Source: JBBDXS01 sp040902195
Lineage (GTDB): Bacteria > Chloroflexota > Dehalococcoidia > DSTF01 > RBG-16-68-14
Assembly (NCBI GenBank): GCA_040902195.1
Contig: JBBDXS010000019.1
Coordinates: 527,298 to 591,297 of the forward strand
Direction: 5' to 3'
DNA length: 64,000 nt
The notes beneath the pieces are model-generated. The model did no database searches, was not told where the DNA came from, and worked only from the letters and a program-made list of their open reading frames with translations. Shown here in pieces: positions 1 through 8,322 of this stretch; within the stretch, counting starts at the first letter, position 1; each line of letters starts with the position of its first letter. The translations under genes and the position numbers were made by a program.

Positions 1-1
1 G

Positions 2-340
2 TACATGCTAGATAACGAATGGTATCAGTGGTTCTCGTGGGTAATCGCGTTCGGCGAGGTGCTGGCGGGAGTAGCGCTGATCGTAGGGGCGTTTACCGGG
101 CTCGCGGCGCTGGCCGGCGCGACGATGAACTTCAACTTCATGCTCGCGGGCAGCGCGAGCACGAACCCGGTCTTGTTCGTCCTGGCGATCCTGATCCTGT
201 TCGGCTGGAAGGTCGCGGGCTGGATTGGCATTGATCGCTGGCTGCTGCCCGCGCTCGGCACGCCGTGGGAGCCAGGCCGCCTTGCGCAGACGGCCTCCGC
301 GCGTATGCACGCCGAGGGCGCGCGGGGCAGCCCTCCGTAG
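2..340 (+). CDS. DoxX-family membrane protein, 5' truncated by the window edge
   Basis: The frame is open to the left edge, so the N-terminus is missing; the first visible Met (position 5) may be internal. The visible part has hydrophobic segments around residues 10-35, 38-50 and 55-72 and ends in a polar tail. The pattern (GEVLAGVALIVG, then TMNFNFMLAGS) resembles DoxX/DoxD-type proteins, small four-helix membrane proteins linked to thiosulfate:quinone oxidoreductase or redox stress. Only about three helices are present. Function is inferred from family resemblance; no partner is visible. Confidence 0.6.
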   Translation, partial: YMLDNEWYQWFSWVIAFGEVLAGVALIVGAFTGLAALAGATMNFNFMLAGSASTNPVLFVLAILILFGWKVAGWIGIDRWLLPALGTPWEPGRLAQTASARMHAEGARGSPP

Positions 341-343
341 CGA

Positions 344-383
344 ATCTGTAGGGGGCGGACGGATACGTCCGTCCCCTACAGAT
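344..383. repeat. REP-like palindrome with GTAGGGG arms
   Basis: Outer arms ATCTGTAGGGG (344-354) and CCCCTACAGAT (373-383) are perfect complements around an inner GGACG/CGTCC hairpin. It lies just after the DoxX stop and could also end transcription, but no T-run follows. The GTAGGGG arm is shared with the palindromes near 36.6, 38.9 and 58.3-59.0 kb, so I group it with that family. Confidence 0.6.
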
Positions 384-441
384 CATAACGCAGGGCGGCA
401 GTCATCCGGCGACGATGGCAATCACGATCATGCATGAGCAC

Positions 442-470
442 TTGACTCTTGCGCCCGGCTGGCATATGAC
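442..470 (+). promoter_or_regulatory. Sigma-70 type promoter for the LPXTG-like gene
   Basis: TTGACT at 442-447 and TATGAC at 465-470 are separated by 17 bases, about 55 bases upstream of the ATG at 525. Spacing and match to consensus are good for such GC-rich DNA. Not tested. Confidence 0.5.
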
Positions 471-524
471 TTGGGAAAGTACCCGGACCTCGCTGCAGGG
501 CGGCGACCAAGAGGAGGACCCCCA

Positions 525-1181
525 ATGTTCCACAAGGCAAGAAGGATACAGGGCGGGCTGATCGCGCTCGTCGCGGGCGCCGCCGCTGTTGCGGTGCTGC
601 TCGCCGGGCTGGCGTTCGGCGCGACCGGCGCGCAGGCGCAAACGGCCGGCGAGAGCTACGGCGGCCCGATCGAAGTGCTCGTAGCGGGAACGTGCGGCGG
701 CGGCTCGATCACGCTCACCGTGGGCGACGATGGCGCTTCGATTACGGAGGTGTCGCTCGACGGCCTCTACGTCGGCCCCGTGCTGGTAAACGCGCTGGCT
801 ACTCCGCCAGGAGGCGCGTTCGTCGTCGCGCTCGACCCGCCCATCGAAATCGCAGATGACGGCTCGTTCGAGCAGACGGTCCAGCCGGTTCCAGGCGTCG
901 ACGCGGACTTCGCGGGCCAGTTTGACGGCGACACGGTTACGGGCACTTTGGGTGTTGCCGCCCTTGACTGCGTCGACGTGCCATTCAGCGGCGAGGCCGG
1001 CGTTGTGCCGCCGACATCGACCCCTGGGCCTACGCCAACGGCAACAGCCGCCGCCGTCCTGCCGAAGACCGGTAGCGGCTCCGCTGGCTCCAGCGACAGC
1101 ACTACCCTCCTGGTAATGCTTGCCGCAGCCGCGGGCGTCGCGACGCTGGCCACCGGCTACGCGCTACGACGCCGCGCGTAG
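525..1181 (+). CDS. Secreted protein with LPXTG-type cell-wall sorting signal
   Basis: 218 residues from the ATG at 525, chosen because AGGAGG lies about 9 bases upstream and a signal peptide begins there: basic start, hydrophobic stretch at about 10-30, Ala-x-Ala site near 38. The middle is an acidic, Gly/Val/Thr-rich beta-type domain I do not recognise, followed by a Pro/Thr linker. The C-terminus is a textbook sorting signal: LPKTG at residues 179-183, a hydrophobic segment and a final RRRA. Sortase would cleave T-G and attach the protein to the wall, or it may simply stay membrane-anchored. No sortase gene is in the window. A strong hairpin follows the stop. Confidence 0.75.
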   Translation: MFHKARRIQGGLIALVAGAAAVAVLLAGLAFGATGAQAQTAGESYGGPIEVLVAGTCGGGSITLTVGDDGASITEVSLDGLYVGPVLVNALATPPGGAFVVALDPPIEIADDGSFEQTVQPVPGVDADFAGQFDGDTVTGTLGVAALDCVDVPFSGEAGVVPPTSTPGPTPTATAAAVLPKTGSGSAGSSDSTTLLVMLAAAAGVATLATGYALRRRA

Positions 1182-1207
1182 TCCTTCCAGTCGTAAGAGA
1201 GCACGAA

Positions 1208-1236
1208 GGGAGCGGCCCCAAACAGGGGCCGCTCCC
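1208..1236 (+). terminator. Hairpin terminator after the LPXTG-like gene
   Basis: GGGAGCGGCCCC (1208-1219) and GGGGCCGCTCCC (1225-1236) form a perfect 12-bp stem with a 5-base loop, followed by TCGTTCTGTT. The T-tract is weak, so efficiency is uncertain. Confidence 0.65.
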
Positions 1237-1409
1237 TCGTTCTGTTCCAGGAGCTGCCACAAAGAATACGCCTCTCAAGGGATGCCCGCGCGCGGTCCCT
1301 AGACGATAACCGCATCGAAGCATAGGATAAGAGCGCTGCAACGCCAGCAACGGGTGTTGGCCTGGAGGTGCTCCAATCCAGGCGAGCGTCAAGCAAAAAG
1401 GAGGCGGAT

Positions 1410-1943
1410 ATGGAACTCACGAACCGAGAAACCTGGACGGTGCTCCACGGCCTCATTTTCGGAAGCGCGTTCCTCCTGGCCTTCGCCGGAGGGCTCGCAG
1501 GACTGTGGAGCTTGCGGCCGGAACTGGTCACGGTCGCGGGCATCCAGGAACGGATGCGGCGGCTCTGGGTTGGTGTTTGGGCCATGGCGATCGTCGCGTG
1601 GGTGACGGTGGTAACCGGTACCTACGTGGTCTATCCCTGGTATCGAGCGCGGCCGCCCGAAGGAACGGAGGACCTTTCCGACTATCCGAGATCGCTGCTC
1701 CTGAGTGACCCGAACACCGACCTCTGGCACCAGTTTGGCATGGAATGGAAGGAACACATCGCCTGGGCGGCGCCCATCCTGGCGACGGCAGTGGCGTTCA
1801 TCGTCACCTGGTACGGTCGCAGGCTCGCGCATGATGCACGGCTGCGCTACGCGACGATCGTCCTGTTCGTGCTGGCATTCGCAGCGGCAGCCGTTGCAGG
1901 AATCTTCGGTGCGTTCATCACGAAGTCGGCACCACTGCAGTAG
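1410..1943 (+). CDS. Four-helix membrane protein of unknown function
   Basis: 177 residues from the ATG at 1410, preceded by AAGGAGG; an in-frame start at 1368 lacks such a site. Hydrophobic helices lie at about 10-35, 50-75, 105-125 and 140-165. Conserved-looking His residues (TVLHGLIFG, WHQF, KEHIAW) near helix ends could bind heme or metal, but no known motif is complete. It is followed after 21 bases by a second membrane protein with its own strong ribosome site, so the two probably work together. I do not recognise the family. Confidence 0.7.
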   Translation: MELTNRETWTVLHGLIFGSAFLLAFAGGLAGLWSLRPELVTVAGIQERMRRLWVGVWAMAIVAWVTVVTGTYVVYPWYRARPPEGTEDLSDYPRSLLLSDPNTDLWHQFGMEWKEHIAWAAPILATAVAFIVTWYGRRLAHDARLRYATIVLFVLAFAAAAVAGIFGAFITKSAPLQ

Positions 1944-1964
1944 CCGAGGAAGGAGGACTGGGAC

Positions 1965-2360
1965 ATGGCCATCAACACGAACGAACCAGCCGGTGCACCT
2001 TCGACGCCGGAGCACGTGAGCGAGGCCGACTTCCGGGTTGACGTTGGTCCGAACGGCCCCGCGCTCGCAGCCGTGCTCGGCGCAGGAATCGGTGTGTTTG
2101 TCCTTGGTTTTCTCACCACGCTGAACGAGATGGCGGTGGGCGTGCACGACTGGCTTATCTTTCAGGAACGCGTCGGTCCGCTGTCCGGCAAAACCACTAT
2201 GACGGGCATCGCCTGGCTCGTGAGCTGGGCCGTCTTGCACCTCGTCTGGTGGAAGCGCGACGTGCCGTTCGTGCCGGTCATGGCGCTCACGATCGTCTTG
2301 ATGGTCGCCGGCAACGTCTTGATGTTGCCGCCGGTCTTCCAACGCCTGGCCGTGGATTAG
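1965..2360 (+). CDS. Three-helix membrane protein, partner of the preceding gene
   Basis: 131 residues; GGAGG lies about 8 bases before the ATG at 1965. A polar N-terminus of about 30 residues precedes helices near 32-55, 75-92 and 100-120. The strong ribosome site and short spacing imply co-transcription with the gene at 1410. No recognised domain; a subunit of a small membrane complex is a guess. Confidence 0.65.
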   Translation: MAINTNEPAGAPSTPEHVSEADFRVDVGPNGPALAAVLGAGIGVFVLGFLTTLNEMAVGVHDWLIFQERVGPLSGKTTMTGIAWLVSWAVLHLVWWKRDVPFVPVMALTIVLMVAGNVLMLPPVFQRLAVD

Positions 2361-2434
2361 CCCGCGTCGCCCGAGTCCGCGGGGCACCGGGTGTGGCGCT
2401 GTAACGCGACCCTCGCTCGCGCACAACGAAGGAC

Positions 2435-2465
2435 GCAGGGGCGACCCACAACGGGTCGCCCCTGC
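2435..2465. terminator. Perfect 13-bp hairpin, terminator or REP-like element
   Basis: GCAGGGGCGACCC (2435-2447) pairs with GGGTCGCCCCTGC (2453-2465) around a 5-base loop, between the membrane pair and the enolase-superfamily gene. There is no T-run, and the AGGGGCG arm resembles the GTAGGGGCG repeats elsewhere, so it may be either a terminator or a repeat copy. Confidence 0.5.
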
Positions 2466-2508
2466 TCCTCAAGCAGCGGGCTACCCCCACCCTGCCGCTC
2501 CCGCTATC

Positions 2509-3633
2509 ATGCCTCCGATGAAGATCACCGAAGTCAAGCTACGTACGTTTGTCTTCCCGCACGAGGACCAGCCGTTCCACCCGACGTGGGAGCCGGTAGC
2601 GGGTAAGAGGCACCGCGTCTCGGTTGTCGAAGTGCACACGGACGAGGGGATCACCGGCATTGGCTCGGGCGGCGTGCTGACGCGGCTGAACACGACGGCG
2701 GGACTGTTCGTGGGCCGCGACCCACTCGCGATCGAGCAGCACGTCGAGATGCTGAAGACGATCGCATACTTCATGGGACGTCCCTGGCCGATCGAGATCG
2801 CGCTGTGGGACATCGCGGGCAAGGTGGCGGGACTGCCGCTCTACAAGCTGCTCGGCGGCAAGCGCGATCGACTGCCCGCCTACGCATCGACCGCGGAGCT
2901 GCGGCCGAAGGACCAGCGCGTCGAGAACGTCCTTAAGCTCCGCGACGAGGGCTTTACCGCCGTCAAGCTGCGCTTCCACAGCCCAAACCCGCGCGATGAC
3001 CTGCCGACGCTGGAGGCGGTGCGCGATGCCGCCGGCGATTCGATGACGATCATGGTGGACGCCAACCAGGGCTGGCGCTACCCGGGCGACGTATCGCCGC
3101 ACCGCTGGGACCTGAAGACGGCGATCGGCATGGCCCACGCGATGGAGGACTACGACGTCTACTGGCTCGAGGAGCCGCTCTGGGCGTACGACTACGACGG
3201 CCTCGCGGCCCTGCGCGGCAGCACGACGGTGCGCATCGCGGGCGGCGAGCTGAACCTTGGTCTGCACGAGTTCCGCGAGTATCTCCGCCACGGCTGCCTC
3301 GACGTGTACCAGCCGGACGCGACGTTCGCCGGCGGCATCTCGACCGCGCGCATCGTCGCCGGCATGGCGCACGCGGCGGGGCTGGCGTTCGCGCCGCATA
3401 CGTGGTCGAACGGCATCGGCGTGGCAGCGAACCTGCATCTCGCCGCGGCGGTGCCGAACTGCTCGTTCATCGAGTTCCCGTACGACCCGCCGGCGTGGCC
3501 GGTCGAGACGCGAGACTTCATGCTCACCGAGCCAGTGCGTATCGACAAGGACGGCTACGCCGTGCTGTCGGACAAGCCCGGCCTCGGGATCGAACTGGAC
3601 GAAGAGAAGCTCAAGCACTACGAGGTGAAGTAA
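2509..3633 (+). CDS. Mandelate racemase/enolase-superfamily protein, probable sugar-acid dehydratase
   Basis: 374 residues, normal for the superfamily; ATG codons at 2509 and 2518 are both possible. The N-terminal capping domain (about 1-125) is followed by the beta-barrel. Visible active-site elements in order are AVKLR (K-x-R instead of the common K-x-K), metal ligands in MVDANQG, WLEEPL and AGGE, and a catalytic His in FAPHTWSNG. The His after the third ligand is typical of the mandelate racemase/acid-sugar dehydratase subgroup. The enzyme abstracts a proton alpha to a carboxylate. The aldolase, lactonase and dehydrogenase genes downstream fit sugar-acid breakdown. The exact substrate is not readable. 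Confidence 0.85.
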   Translation: MPPMKITEVKLRTFVFPHEDQPFHPTWEPVAGKRHRVSVVEVHTDEGITGIGSGGVLTRLNTTAGLFVGRDPLAIEQHVEMLKTIAYFMGRPWPIEIALWDIAGKVAGLPLYKLLGGKRDRLPAYASTAELRPKDQRVENVLKLRDEGFTAVKLRFHSPNPRDDLPTLEAVRDAAGDSMTIMVDANQGWRYPGDVSPHRWDLKTAIGMAHAMEDYDVYWLEEPLWAYDYDGLAALRGSTTVRIAGGELNLGLHEFREYLRHGCLDVYQPDATFAGGISTARIVAGMAHAAGLAFAPHTWSNGIGVAANLHLAAAVPNCSFIEFPYDPPAWPVETRDFMLTEPVRIDKDGYAVLSDKPGLGIELDEEKLKHYEVK

Positions 3634-4070
3634 TGGTGAGACGGATTTGCATCACGTTGGGATTGGCCGCGCTAGTGGCGTCGGCGGGCGCGTTCGCCGC
3701 CTGCGGCGACGACAATAAGGACGGCCCGTCAGGAGAAGGGACGACAACTGTGTCCGACGTTGACATCACCGACGTCGTCGTCGGCGACGGGGCAGAGGCC
3801 ACGGCCGGAAGCACGGTCACCGTGCACTACACGCTGTTCCTTGAAGATGGCACGAAGGTGCAGAGCTCGAAGGATTCGGGACAGCCGTTTACGAGCCCAT
3901 TGAGCGAATTGATTCCTGGCTGGCAGGAGGGCATCCCCGGGATGAAGGTGGGCGGAACGCGCCGGCTTGTGATCCCACCAGAGCTCGCCTACGGCGCGGC
4001 GGGCTCACCGCCCGATATCCCGGGCAACGCGACGCTCACGTTCGAGATCGAGCTCCTCGGCGTGGAATAG
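3633..4070 (+). CDS. FKBP-type peptidyl-prolyl isomerase lipoprotein
   Basis: 145 residues. The ATG at 3633 shares its A with the TAA of the preceding gene, so translation is probably coupled. A signal peptide ends in a lipobox (FAAC, Cys near 25), then an acidic Gly/Ser/Thr linker. The FKBP domain (about 45-145) shows VTVHYTLFLEDG, PGWQEGIPGMKVGG and RRLVIPPELAYG. It would catalyse cis-trans proline isomerisation of exported proteins at the outer face of the membrane. Confidence 0.9.
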   Translation: MVRRICITLGLAALVASAGAFAACGDDNKDGPSGEGTTTVSDVDITDVVVGDGAEATAGSTVTVHYTLFLEDGTKVQSSKDSGQPFTSPLSELIPGWQEGIPGMKVGGTRRLVIPPELAYGAAGSPPDIPGNATLTFEIELLGVE

Positions 4071-4072
4071 CG

Positions 4073-4101
4073 TTGACATCCCGCGCTTCGTGCGTCAAAA
4101 T
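4073..4101 (+). promoter_or_regulatory. Promoter ahead of the TetR regulator and catabolic genes
   Basis: TTGACA (4073-4078) and CAAAAT (4096-4101) are 17 bases apart and 30 bases before the TetR ATG at 4132. The hexamer match is good; being next to a TetR gene, it could be autoregulated, which is inference. Confidence 0.5.
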
Positions 4102-4131
4102 AGCCGCACCTGGCCGAAGGGGAGGTGCGGC

Positions 4132-4725
4132 ATGGGGAGCACGCCAGAAGGTCCAACGCGGAAGCGGGAAGCGACGCAGACGGCCATCCTCGACGCGGCG
4201 GTCGCGCTGGTCGTGGAAAAGGGCATCGATGGCTTCACGCTGAGCGCGGTAGCGCAGCGCGGCAAGATTAACCGCGCCCTCATCTACCACTACTTTCACG
4301 ACCGCGAGAACCTGGTCTTCCAGGCGATCCGCCACATCGTCCAGCGCTACGAGGAGACAAAGCCGCCCGGCGGCCCGGACGCGGCGGAACGGTCCGCGCG
4401 GATGCACATCGACCATCCCGAAATCGGGCGGTTTTTCTTCCAGCTCCTCCTCACGAACCGGCCGATGCCGCCGCTGTCGCGGCGGATGGTGGCGGCGATC
4501 GAGGCCCTGAATAAGCTCAAGGCCGCGAACGCGCCGGACAGCCCGTATGATCCCGAAATGTCGGTCATGACGGGATGGCTGGCGCAGCTCTCCTGGAGCT
4601 TCGCACGGACAGAGATCGCGCGGCTTCTCGGCATGACGGTCGAGGAAGCCGATAGGCGCTTCATCGCGTCGATGCGGCTGGCTGGCAAGCACAACATGGA
4701 GCAAATAGGCGGCCCTATCAGCTAG
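4132..4725 (+). CDS. TetR/AcrR-family transcriptional regulator
   Basis: 197 residues from the ATG at 4132, with GAGGTG just upstream. The N-terminal helix-turn-helix (about 12-60) reads AILDAAVALVVEKGI, then GFTLSAVAQRG and ALIYHYFHDRENL, the classic TetR fold. The C-terminal ligand-binding region is unremarkable. It sits directly before the catabolic genes from 4767 in the same orientation and likely controls them in response to a pathway intermediate; that is context-based inference. Confidence 0.88.
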   Translation: MGSTPEGPTRKREATQTAILDAAVALVVEKGIDGFTLSAVAQRGKINRALIYHYFHDRENLVFQAIRHIVQRYEETKPPGGPDAAERSARMHIDHPEIGRFFFQLLLTNRPMPPLSRRMVAAIEALNKLKAANAPDSPYDPEMSVMTGWLAQLSWSFARTEIARLLGMTVEEADRRFIASMRLAGKHNMEQIGGPIS

Positions 4726-4766
4726 AATGCGACCCGCCTGCGCATCTTAGGAGGGTCGACCTTCGC

Positions 4767-5837
4767 ATGCCAGCCGATGACGTCTCCATCCCGATCGAAC
4801 CGCTCCTCGCGTTTGCCGAGGCGTTGCTGACGAAGCTCGACGTGCCGGAGCGCGACGCGCGGCTGACGGCGTCGATCCTGCTGGAGGCGGACCTCCGAGG
4901 CTTCGAGTCGCACGGCATGGCGCACCTGGTCGACTTCTATATACGGCGCTTGCAGTCCGGGCTGATCAACGCGCGTCCCAACATCTCGGTTGCGCGCCAG
5001 TCGGCGTCAGCAGCGACGATCGAGGGCGATCGCGGGCTGGGCTTCGTCGTCGGGCACGAGGCGATGTCGATCGCGATCGAGAAGGCGCGCGCGACCGGCT
5101 CGGGATGGGTGAGCGTGGCGAACAGCACGCACTACGGGGCAGGCGCGTACTACGCCATGATGGCGTTGGAACACAACATGATCGGCTTCTCGATGACGAC
5201 GGGCGGGCGTCTGATGAGCGCGCCCGGCGCGCGGGGCCGCGTGATGGGGCTGAACGTCCTCGCTGTAGCCGCGCCGACGGGTGAAGGCTATCCCTACGTC
5301 CTCGATATGGCGACGAGCGTCGTCGCGCACGGCAAGATCGAGATCGCGCGTCGCCGCGGCGAGCGCATCCCCGAAGGCTGGGTGGTCGATGCGGAGGGCC
5401 ACTCCCCGACCGACCCGGCCGCGCTGGGCGACTATACGCTGCTGCCGCTGGGCGGGCTGCCGGCGACCGGCGCGTACAAAGGGTTCGGGCTGGCGATGAT
5501 GGTCGACATCCTGGCGGGCGCGCTGTCGGGCTTCGGCACGAGCGCCGAGATCGACGGCGGGCGCACGGCCGCGCACGCGTTCGGCGCGCTCCGCATCGAC
5601 GCCTTCGGACCGGAAGAAGCGTACCTGGAGAAGATCGATGGCATGATCGACGCCGTGAAGCGCGCGGAGCCGCTCGTGGGCAGCGACGAGGTGCGCATAC
5701 CGGGCGAGCTGGAGCACCAGCTGTCGGAGGCGCGGAGGCGCGCGGGCGCAATCCCGCTCCACCCTGCTATTCTAGAGGGCTTTCGCGCGGCCGCCGAGGA
5801 GCTCGGCGTGCCGTACGACCTCGAGGAGACGCGATGA
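4767..5837 (+). CDS. Ldh-family (malate/L-lactate/ureidoglycolate-type) NAD(P)-dependent dehydrogenase
   Basis: 356 residues; AGGAGG lies about 13 bases before the ATG. Family signatures are the RGFESHGMAHL motif near residue 35 (active-site His), NSTHYGAGAYYAMMAL near 115, DMATSVVAHGKI near 180 and GAYKGFGLAMMVD near 240. These enzymes oxidise 2-hydroxy acids such as malate, lactate, ureidoglycolate or 2,3-diketogulonate and do not have a Rossmann fold. The last four bases overlap the next gene, so translation is coupled. The substrate is probably a sugar-acid intermediate. Confidence 0.88.
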   Translation: MPADDVSIPIEPLLAFAEALLTKLDVPERDARLTASILLEADLRGFESHGMAHLVDFYIRRLQSGLINARPNISVARQSASAATIEGDRGLGFVVGHEAMSIAIEKARATGSGWVSVANSTHYGAGAYYAMMALEHNMIGFSMTTGGRLMSAPGARGRVMGLNVLAVAAPTGEGYPYVLDMATSVVAHGKIEIARRRGERIPEGWVVDAEGHSPTDPAALGDYTLLPLGGLPATGAYKGFGLAMMVDILAGALSGFGTSAEIDGGRTAAHAFGALRIDAFGPEEAYLEKIDGMIDAVKRAEPLVGSDEVRIPGELEHQLSEARRRAGAIPLHPAILEGFRAAAEELGVPYDLEETR

Positions 5838-6526
5838 CGGAGCCGCTAACGGAACAAGAGCTGGAGGCGCTGGGTAAGATCACCACGCCGACGATCGCGA
5901 ACGCGATCGAGACGTTCGACGTGCGCGACCGCAGCGCGGGCTTTATGGACGCTTCGGTCCGCTGCATGTTCCCAGAGCTGGGTACGATGGTTGGCTACGC
6001 CGTCACGGCGAAGATCAGCGCGCGCGAACGCTCCGACAAAGCGCTACCGCCCTGGGCGATGTGGGAGGAGATGGCGAAGGTTCCCGGTCCGCGCATCGTC
6101 GTCATCGAGGACCTGGACTATCCACACTCGATCGGCTCGTTCTGGGGCGAAGTGAACGGCAGCATCTACAAGGGCCTCGGCGGCGTTGGCGTCGTCACGA
6201 ACGGCGGCGTGCGCGACCTGCCGGAGGTGCGCGCGACAGGCTTTCACTTCTTCGCCTCGTGCGTGCTCGTCTCGCACGCGCACGTGCACCTCGTCGAGGT
6301 GGGCACGCCGGTCTCGATCGGCGGGCTGACCGTCGCGCCGGGCGACCTGCTGCACGGCGACGAGCACGGCGTCACGAGCATCCCGATCGAGATCGCGCGC
6401 GAGATCCCGGCCGCCGCGGAGCGCGTCGAGGCGTACGAACGGCGCATCATCGACTTCGCGCGGTCGTCCGGCGTGAGCGTCGACGGCCTGCGCAAGCTGT
6501 TCGGCCTGCCGCGCGAGGAGGCGTAA
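5834..6526 (+). CDS. RraA-family protein, probable 4-hydroxy-4-methyl-2-oxoglutarate-type aldolase
   Basis: 230 residues, overlapping the previous stop as ATGA. Motifs include TPTIANAIE near the start, GVVTNGGVRDLPEV around 118-130 (the NGGxRD loop of RraA-like aldolases) and APGDLLHGDEHGVTSIP around 175-190. Family members are either class II aldolases cleaving oxaloacetate or hydroxymethyl-oxoglutarate, or the RNase E inhibitor RraA. No RNase E gene is present here and the neighbours are catabolic, so an aldolase role is preferred. Confidence 0.85.
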   Translation: MTEPLTEQELEALGKITTPTIANAIETFDVRDRSAGFMDASVRCMFPELGTMVGYAVTAKISARERSDKALPPWAMWEEMAKVPGPRIVVIEDLDYPHSIGSFWGEVNGSIYKGLGGVGVVTNGGVRDLPEVRATGFHFFASCVLVSHAHVHLVEVGTPVSIGGLTVAPGDLLHGDEHGVTSIPIEIAREIPAAAERVEAYERRIIDFARSSGVSVDGLRKLFGLPREEA

Positions 6527-7315
6527 GTGCGCGAGAACACGGCGAAGCGCGCGTGGAAGCACGGTAAGGTCACGTTCGGAGCGTGGCTCTCGGTGCCGAG
6601 CGCCTTCTCGGCGGAAGTGATGGCGCACCAGGGCTTCGACTGGCTCTGCGTCGACATGCAGCACGGCGTCATCGATTACCAGGTGGCGGTCACGATGCTG
6701 CAGGCGATCTCGACCACGCCGACGATCCCGTTCGTGCGCGTGCCCTGGAACGAGCCGGGCATCATCGGCAAGGTGCTGGACGCCGGCGCCTACGGCGTGA
6801 TCATCCCGATGGTGAATACGCCCGCGGAGGCGCGGCAGGCCGTCGCCGCGTGCCGCTACGCACCGGTAGGGCAGCGCAGCTACGGCCCGACGCGCGCCGC
6901 CTACTACGCAGGCACCGACTATTTCGCGCACGCGAACGACGAGATCGCCTGCATCCCGATGATCGAGACGACGCAAGCGATCGAGCAGCTCGATGACATC
7001 CTGAGCGTACCGGGCATCGACGCCGTGTACGTCGGCCCGGCCGACCTGAGCATCACGCTCGGGCTGCAGCCGGGCATGTGGCACGACGACGAGCGCTTCC
7101 TGAACGCGCGCCAGGCAATCGTGGACGGGTGCAAACGGCGCAACGTCTGCGCGGGTATCCACTCCTCGTCGTCGATCGCGCCGAAGCACGTCGAGGCGGG
7201 GTTTCAGATGATCACGATCTCCTCGGACGTCGGCTCGATGGCGTCGGCGGCGGCGCGCGACCTGCGCGTCATGCGCGGCGACAGCGGCGCGTCGGGCCAG
7301 CCGGTCTACAAGTAG
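6527..7315 (+). CDS. HpcH/HpaI-family class II aldolase
   Basis: 262 residues, starting with GTG directly after the TAA of the RraA-like gene. Motifs are FGAWLSVPS, WLCVDMQHG, VIIPMVNTPAEA, PIGQRS-like PVGQRSYGP, CIPMIETTQAI and YVGPADLSITLG, all standard for the family, which cleaves 2-keto-3-deoxy acids into pyruvate plus an aldehyde. Zero spacing to the previous gene shows operon structure. With the dehydratase at 2509 it would complete a dehydratase-aldolase pathway. Confidence 0.9.
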   Translation: MRENTAKRAWKHGKVTFGAWLSVPSAFSAEVMAHQGFDWLCVDMQHGVIDYQVAVTMLQAISTTPTIPFVRVPWNEPGIIGKVLDAGAYGVIIPMVNTPAEARQAVAACRYAPVGQRSYGPTRAAYYAGTDYFAHANDEIACIPMIETTQAIEQLDDILSVPGIDAVYVGPADLSITLGLQPGMWHDDERFLNARQAIVDGCKRRNVCAGIHSSSSIAPKHVEAGFQMITISSDVGSMASAAARDLRVMRGDSGASGQPVYK

Positions 7316-7322
7316 GCGTCGC

Positions 7323-8168
7323 GTGGCGGCCTACGACGTCGTTGGCGAAGGGCTGGGCTTCACAGAGGGGCCTGTCTGGACGAAAGCCGGGCTGCTGCTC
7401 GTCACGTCGATCACGCACGGCGTCATCTACGACGTGTCGGGCGGAAGGAGCCGCGTCCTTGTCGAGACCGGCGGCGGGCCGAACGGCATGACGGAGGCGG
7501 GCGACGGCAGCCTCTACGTCGCCAACAACGGCTCGAAGTACAAGCTGAACGGCCAGGCGAAAAAGAAGGCCGCGGCCGGCATCCAGGTCATCGAGAACAC
7601 GAGCGTTCGCCACGTCGCCGAGCACGTCGACGCGCCGAACGACCTCTGCTTCGGGCCGGACGGCCGGCTCTACTTCACCGACCCGCGCGGCTGGACGCTG
7701 CCCGAGGACGTCAAGCCGGGCCGCATCTACGCGATGACGCGCGAGGGCAAGCTCGATCTGCTGACGGAGGGGCTGAAGTTCTCGAACGGCATCGCGTTTG
7801 GGACGGAGTCGACGCAGCTCTTCGTCGCGGAGACGTACGCGAGCCGCGTCCTCGTGTATCCGATCACGTTCGGCAAGCTCGGCGAGGCGCGCGAGTTCTG
7901 CCGTATCGAGCCCGGCATGCCGGACGGCATCTGCTTCGACGCGAACGGGCTGCTCTACGTAGCCGCGACGGAGGGCAACGAGGTCCAGGTCTTCGACCGC
8001 GACGGCAAATGCATCGAGAGGCTGCACTGCGGCGACGACTCGATGCCGACGAACTGCTGCTTCGGCGGCAAGACGGGCAAGACGCTGTTCGTCACGGACT
8101 CGCGCGGCGAGCGCGTGCTGGCGTTCGAGCTGGACGTCAAAGGCCTGCCGCTCTACCCCTATAGGTAG
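7323..8168 (+). CDS. SMP-30/gluconolactonase-like beta-propeller hydrolase
   Basis: 281 residues from a GTG at 7323, seven bases after the aldolase. Beta-propeller signatures are GLGFTEGPVW with the metal-ligand Glu, GGGPNGMTE, APNDLCFGPDGRLYFTD, LKFSNGIAFG and MPDGICFDANGLLYVA. The family hydrolyses sugar lactones with a divalent cation. It closes the sugar-acid catabolic operon: dehydrogenation gives a lactone, this enzyme opens it, and dehydratase plus aldolase follow. The order of steps is inferred. Confidence 0.87.
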   Translation: MAAYDVVGEGLGFTEGPVWTKAGLLLVTSITHGVIYDVSGGRSRVLVETGGGPNGMTEAGDGSLYVANNGSKYKLNGQAKKKAAAGIQVIENTSVRHVAEHVDAPNDLCFGPDGRLYFTDPRGWTLPEDVKPGRIYAMTREGKLDLLTEGLKFSNGIAFGTESTQLFVAETYASRVLVYPITFGKLGEAREFCRIEPGMPDGICFDANGLLYVAATEGNEVQVFDRDGKCIERLHCGDDSMPTNCCFGGKTGKTLFVTDSRGERVLAFELDVKGLPLYPYR

Positions 8169-8322
8169 AGGCCCTGCCCGCAGACGTGACGCAGGGCCGC
8201 AATCGCCCGCCGCATCTCCCGGCATCCCTTATCCGATGCTGCGCCGAGCTGGGGATCGGCCGGATGCGGATCAGGTGATTGCAACCGATACGTACACAGG
8301 AAGATTCGTTCGGAGGTGCCAT

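Noticed and set aside
1389..2426. 345-codon minus-strand frame over the membrane protein pair
   Set aside because: Composition (His/Arg/Asp-rich, no hydrophobic pattern) is that of a shadow; the plus-strand genes have ribosome sites and clean helices.
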